Positions 23,697 to 24,683 of a stretch of 24,683 nucleotides of DNA are shown one piece after another. The translations under genes were made by a program, and so were the position numbers. The stretch's first letter is position 1. Each line of letters opens with the position of its first letter. Below the pieces are notes generated by a model. The model was not told the DNA's origin and did no database searches. It saw nothing but the letters and a program-made list of their open reading frames with translations. Source of the DNA: Phycisphaerae bacterium (GTDB lineage: Bacteria; Planctomycetota; Phycisphaerae; UBA1845); the NCBI GenBank assembly GCA_029260155.1, contig JAJDDU010000213.1, positions 1 to 24,683 on the forward strand, given 5' to 3'.

Positions 23697-24683
23697 AGCC
23701 TGTCCCTCGCATCCAAGACAGTCACCGTCCGAGACGCTCGGTGTTCAGCGCCATCCTTCGACGTGACCAAAACCTCAATCTCGTGGTCGCCCGCTTTCGT
23801 ATACACCCGCTGACCATGCATGCCGTTCGACATCGGGTCGCCGTTGTCCGTCCACAACACATGAGCACCCTCACCAACCGACCTCGCAAGCACGGCAGAA
23901 TAAACAACCCGCAACGGAGCCACACCAACGCTTGCGCTGACCCGAACACGCACCAGAGTCGGCGTTGACGGCTCGATCGGCGTCACCGCGGGCAGCGGCG
24001 CTATCGCACGTTCCACCGCCGCCGGCCGCGCCGTTTCAACATGCTGCAGCTTAATCTGCATCTGCGCCAGCTCGCGGGGCGGCGTTCTCGCTTCAAGACC
24101 GCACGTTCGCGCGAAAAACTCAGCCGCCACACTCGGCGTACGCTCGTGCCCCTTCTTCTCGAACACGCCATAACGCAGATCAAAACCCTGCCGGGCGTAC
24201 CAGTCCGCAGCACGACGCGATTCTCTCTTACAGATCGCGAAGTCATTTTCCGTATAGTAGATCGCAACCTTATGGTCCCGGTAACGCGGCACGTTGGCCG
24301 GATCCAGAAGGTCCGCGCTGAAGTTCGATTGCTTGACCGCAATACAACTGAAACGCGCCGGATACCGGTTGGCCATGAAGTGCGCAACGTACCCGCCGTA
24401 CGACCAACTCGTCGACAGCACCCGGTTCGGATCGACATCCGTGGTACGGTACAGCTCATCCATGATCGCGATGATGTTCCGCTCGTCACGCTTGAGGCTC
24501 GAATTGTCGGGATCACACAACGGCAACGGACTCATCAGTGCGGACACGGAAAGCCTCGGCGCGCAAACCACCAGCCCGTACCGGTCAGCCTCCTGTTGCC
24601 ACTCACTAATCTGAGCCCCGTAGCTGTCAAACGGGCTCATCCCGTGGAACGTCATGACCAGTGGGTGACCCGCCTTCGACTGC
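23693..24683 (-). CDS. Alpha/beta-hydrolase (PHB-depolymerase/esterase-like) with C-terminal PKD-like domain, 5' end outside window
   Basis: The frame is open to the window edge, so the N terminus is missing; 329 residues are visible. The hydrolase part begins at HPLVMTFHGMSP (oxyanion-hole strand). The likely triad is Ser in SWSYGGY, Asp in YYTENDFAI and His in KKGHERTPSVAAEFF, the order of alpha/beta hydrolases of the LpqC/polyhydroxybutyrate depolymerase type. The nucleophile elbow reads S-x-S-x-G-G rather than the usual G-x-S-x-G. The C-terminal ~85 residues (VRVRVSASVGVAPLRVVYSA, HVLWTDNGDP, KAGDHEIEVLVTSKDGAEH) match a PKD/Ig-like module, common in secreted depolymerases. Probably exported, but the signal peptide would lie outside the window. 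yidD follows with a GTGA overlap, so the two are likely translationally coupled. Confidence 0.85.
   Translation of the reverse strand, partial: QSKAGHPLVMTFHGMSPFDSYGAQISEWQQEADRYGLVVCAPRLSVSALMSPLPLCDPDNSSLKRDERNIIAIMDELYRTTDVDPNRVLSTSWSYGGYVAHFMANRYPARFSCIAVKQSNFSADLLDPANVPRYRDHKVAIYYTENDFAICKRESRRAADWYARQGFDLRYGVFEKKGHERTPSVAAEFFARTCGLEARTPPRELAQMQIKLQHVETARPAAVERAIAPLPAVTPIEPSTPTLVRVRVSASVGVAPLRVVYSAVLARSVGEGAHVLWTDNGDPMSNGMHGQRVYTKAGDHEIEVLVTSKDGAEHRASRTVTVLDARDRL

Overview
The window looks like chromosomal DNA of a GC-rich Planctomycetota bacterium, probably a Phycisphaerae-like lineage; this is inferred from gene style, not from a marker gene. The pointers are: an Smc with the GGEKTMTA signature, an ECF sigma factor directly followed by a membrane Ser/Thr kinase with TPRs, several large secreted mosaic proteins (DCNGNGVPDEC-type repeats, dockerin-like Asp repeats, Ig-like and beta-helix domains), a VPTIGEWG-type C-terminal sorting tail, and tiny cysteine-containing lipoprotein-like genes. 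There are no rRNA or tRNA genes, CRISPR arrays, transposases or integrases that I can see.

Layout. 1-549 is the tail of an unrecognised gene. 784-2091 is a secreted protein with a C-terminal membrane anchor. 2283-5861 is smc. A divergent pair follows (DUF2007-like, minus; YbaK-like deacylase, plus) around a compact two-way promoter with a palindrome. 6938-8473 (minus) is a secreted seven-repeat VCBS/FG-GAP protein. 8696-11959 is the ECF sigma / Ser-Thr kinase pair. Two tandem mini-genes (12736-12951 and 12400-12624, minus) converge on it and share a strong terminator region with it. 13856-14980 is rho, with a structured leader. 14989-16374 (minus) is an exported protein with a pseudopilin-like tail, preceded by a small, possibly frameshifted membrane-protein gene. 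16899-20309 (minus) is a secreted M43-type metallopeptidase mosaic. 20643-21470 (minus) and 21556-23220 (plus) are a divergent pair of secreted proteins: dockerin-like and predicted beta-solenoid. 23388-24683 (minus) is a lipase/PHB-depolymerase-like gene overlapping yidD by GTGA.

Housekeeping genes (smc, rho, yidD, YbaK) thus alternate with a secreted-protein complement. The ECF sigma/kinase pair is the only obvious signalling module.

The most unusual observation is a second copy of the last 12 codons of yidD, including the stop codon and flanking bases, at 20516-20558. It has the same orientation as the intact gene, differs from it only by synonymous changes and one whole-codon gap, and the two copies bracket the divergent secreted-protein pair. 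This suggests either an insertion at the 3' end of yidD or loss of an older yidD copy. Other points worth a second look are a Rho whose RNA-binding RNP1 motif has lost both aromatic residues, a family of GTGCC/GGCAC hairpins between genes, and the beta-solenoid protein.
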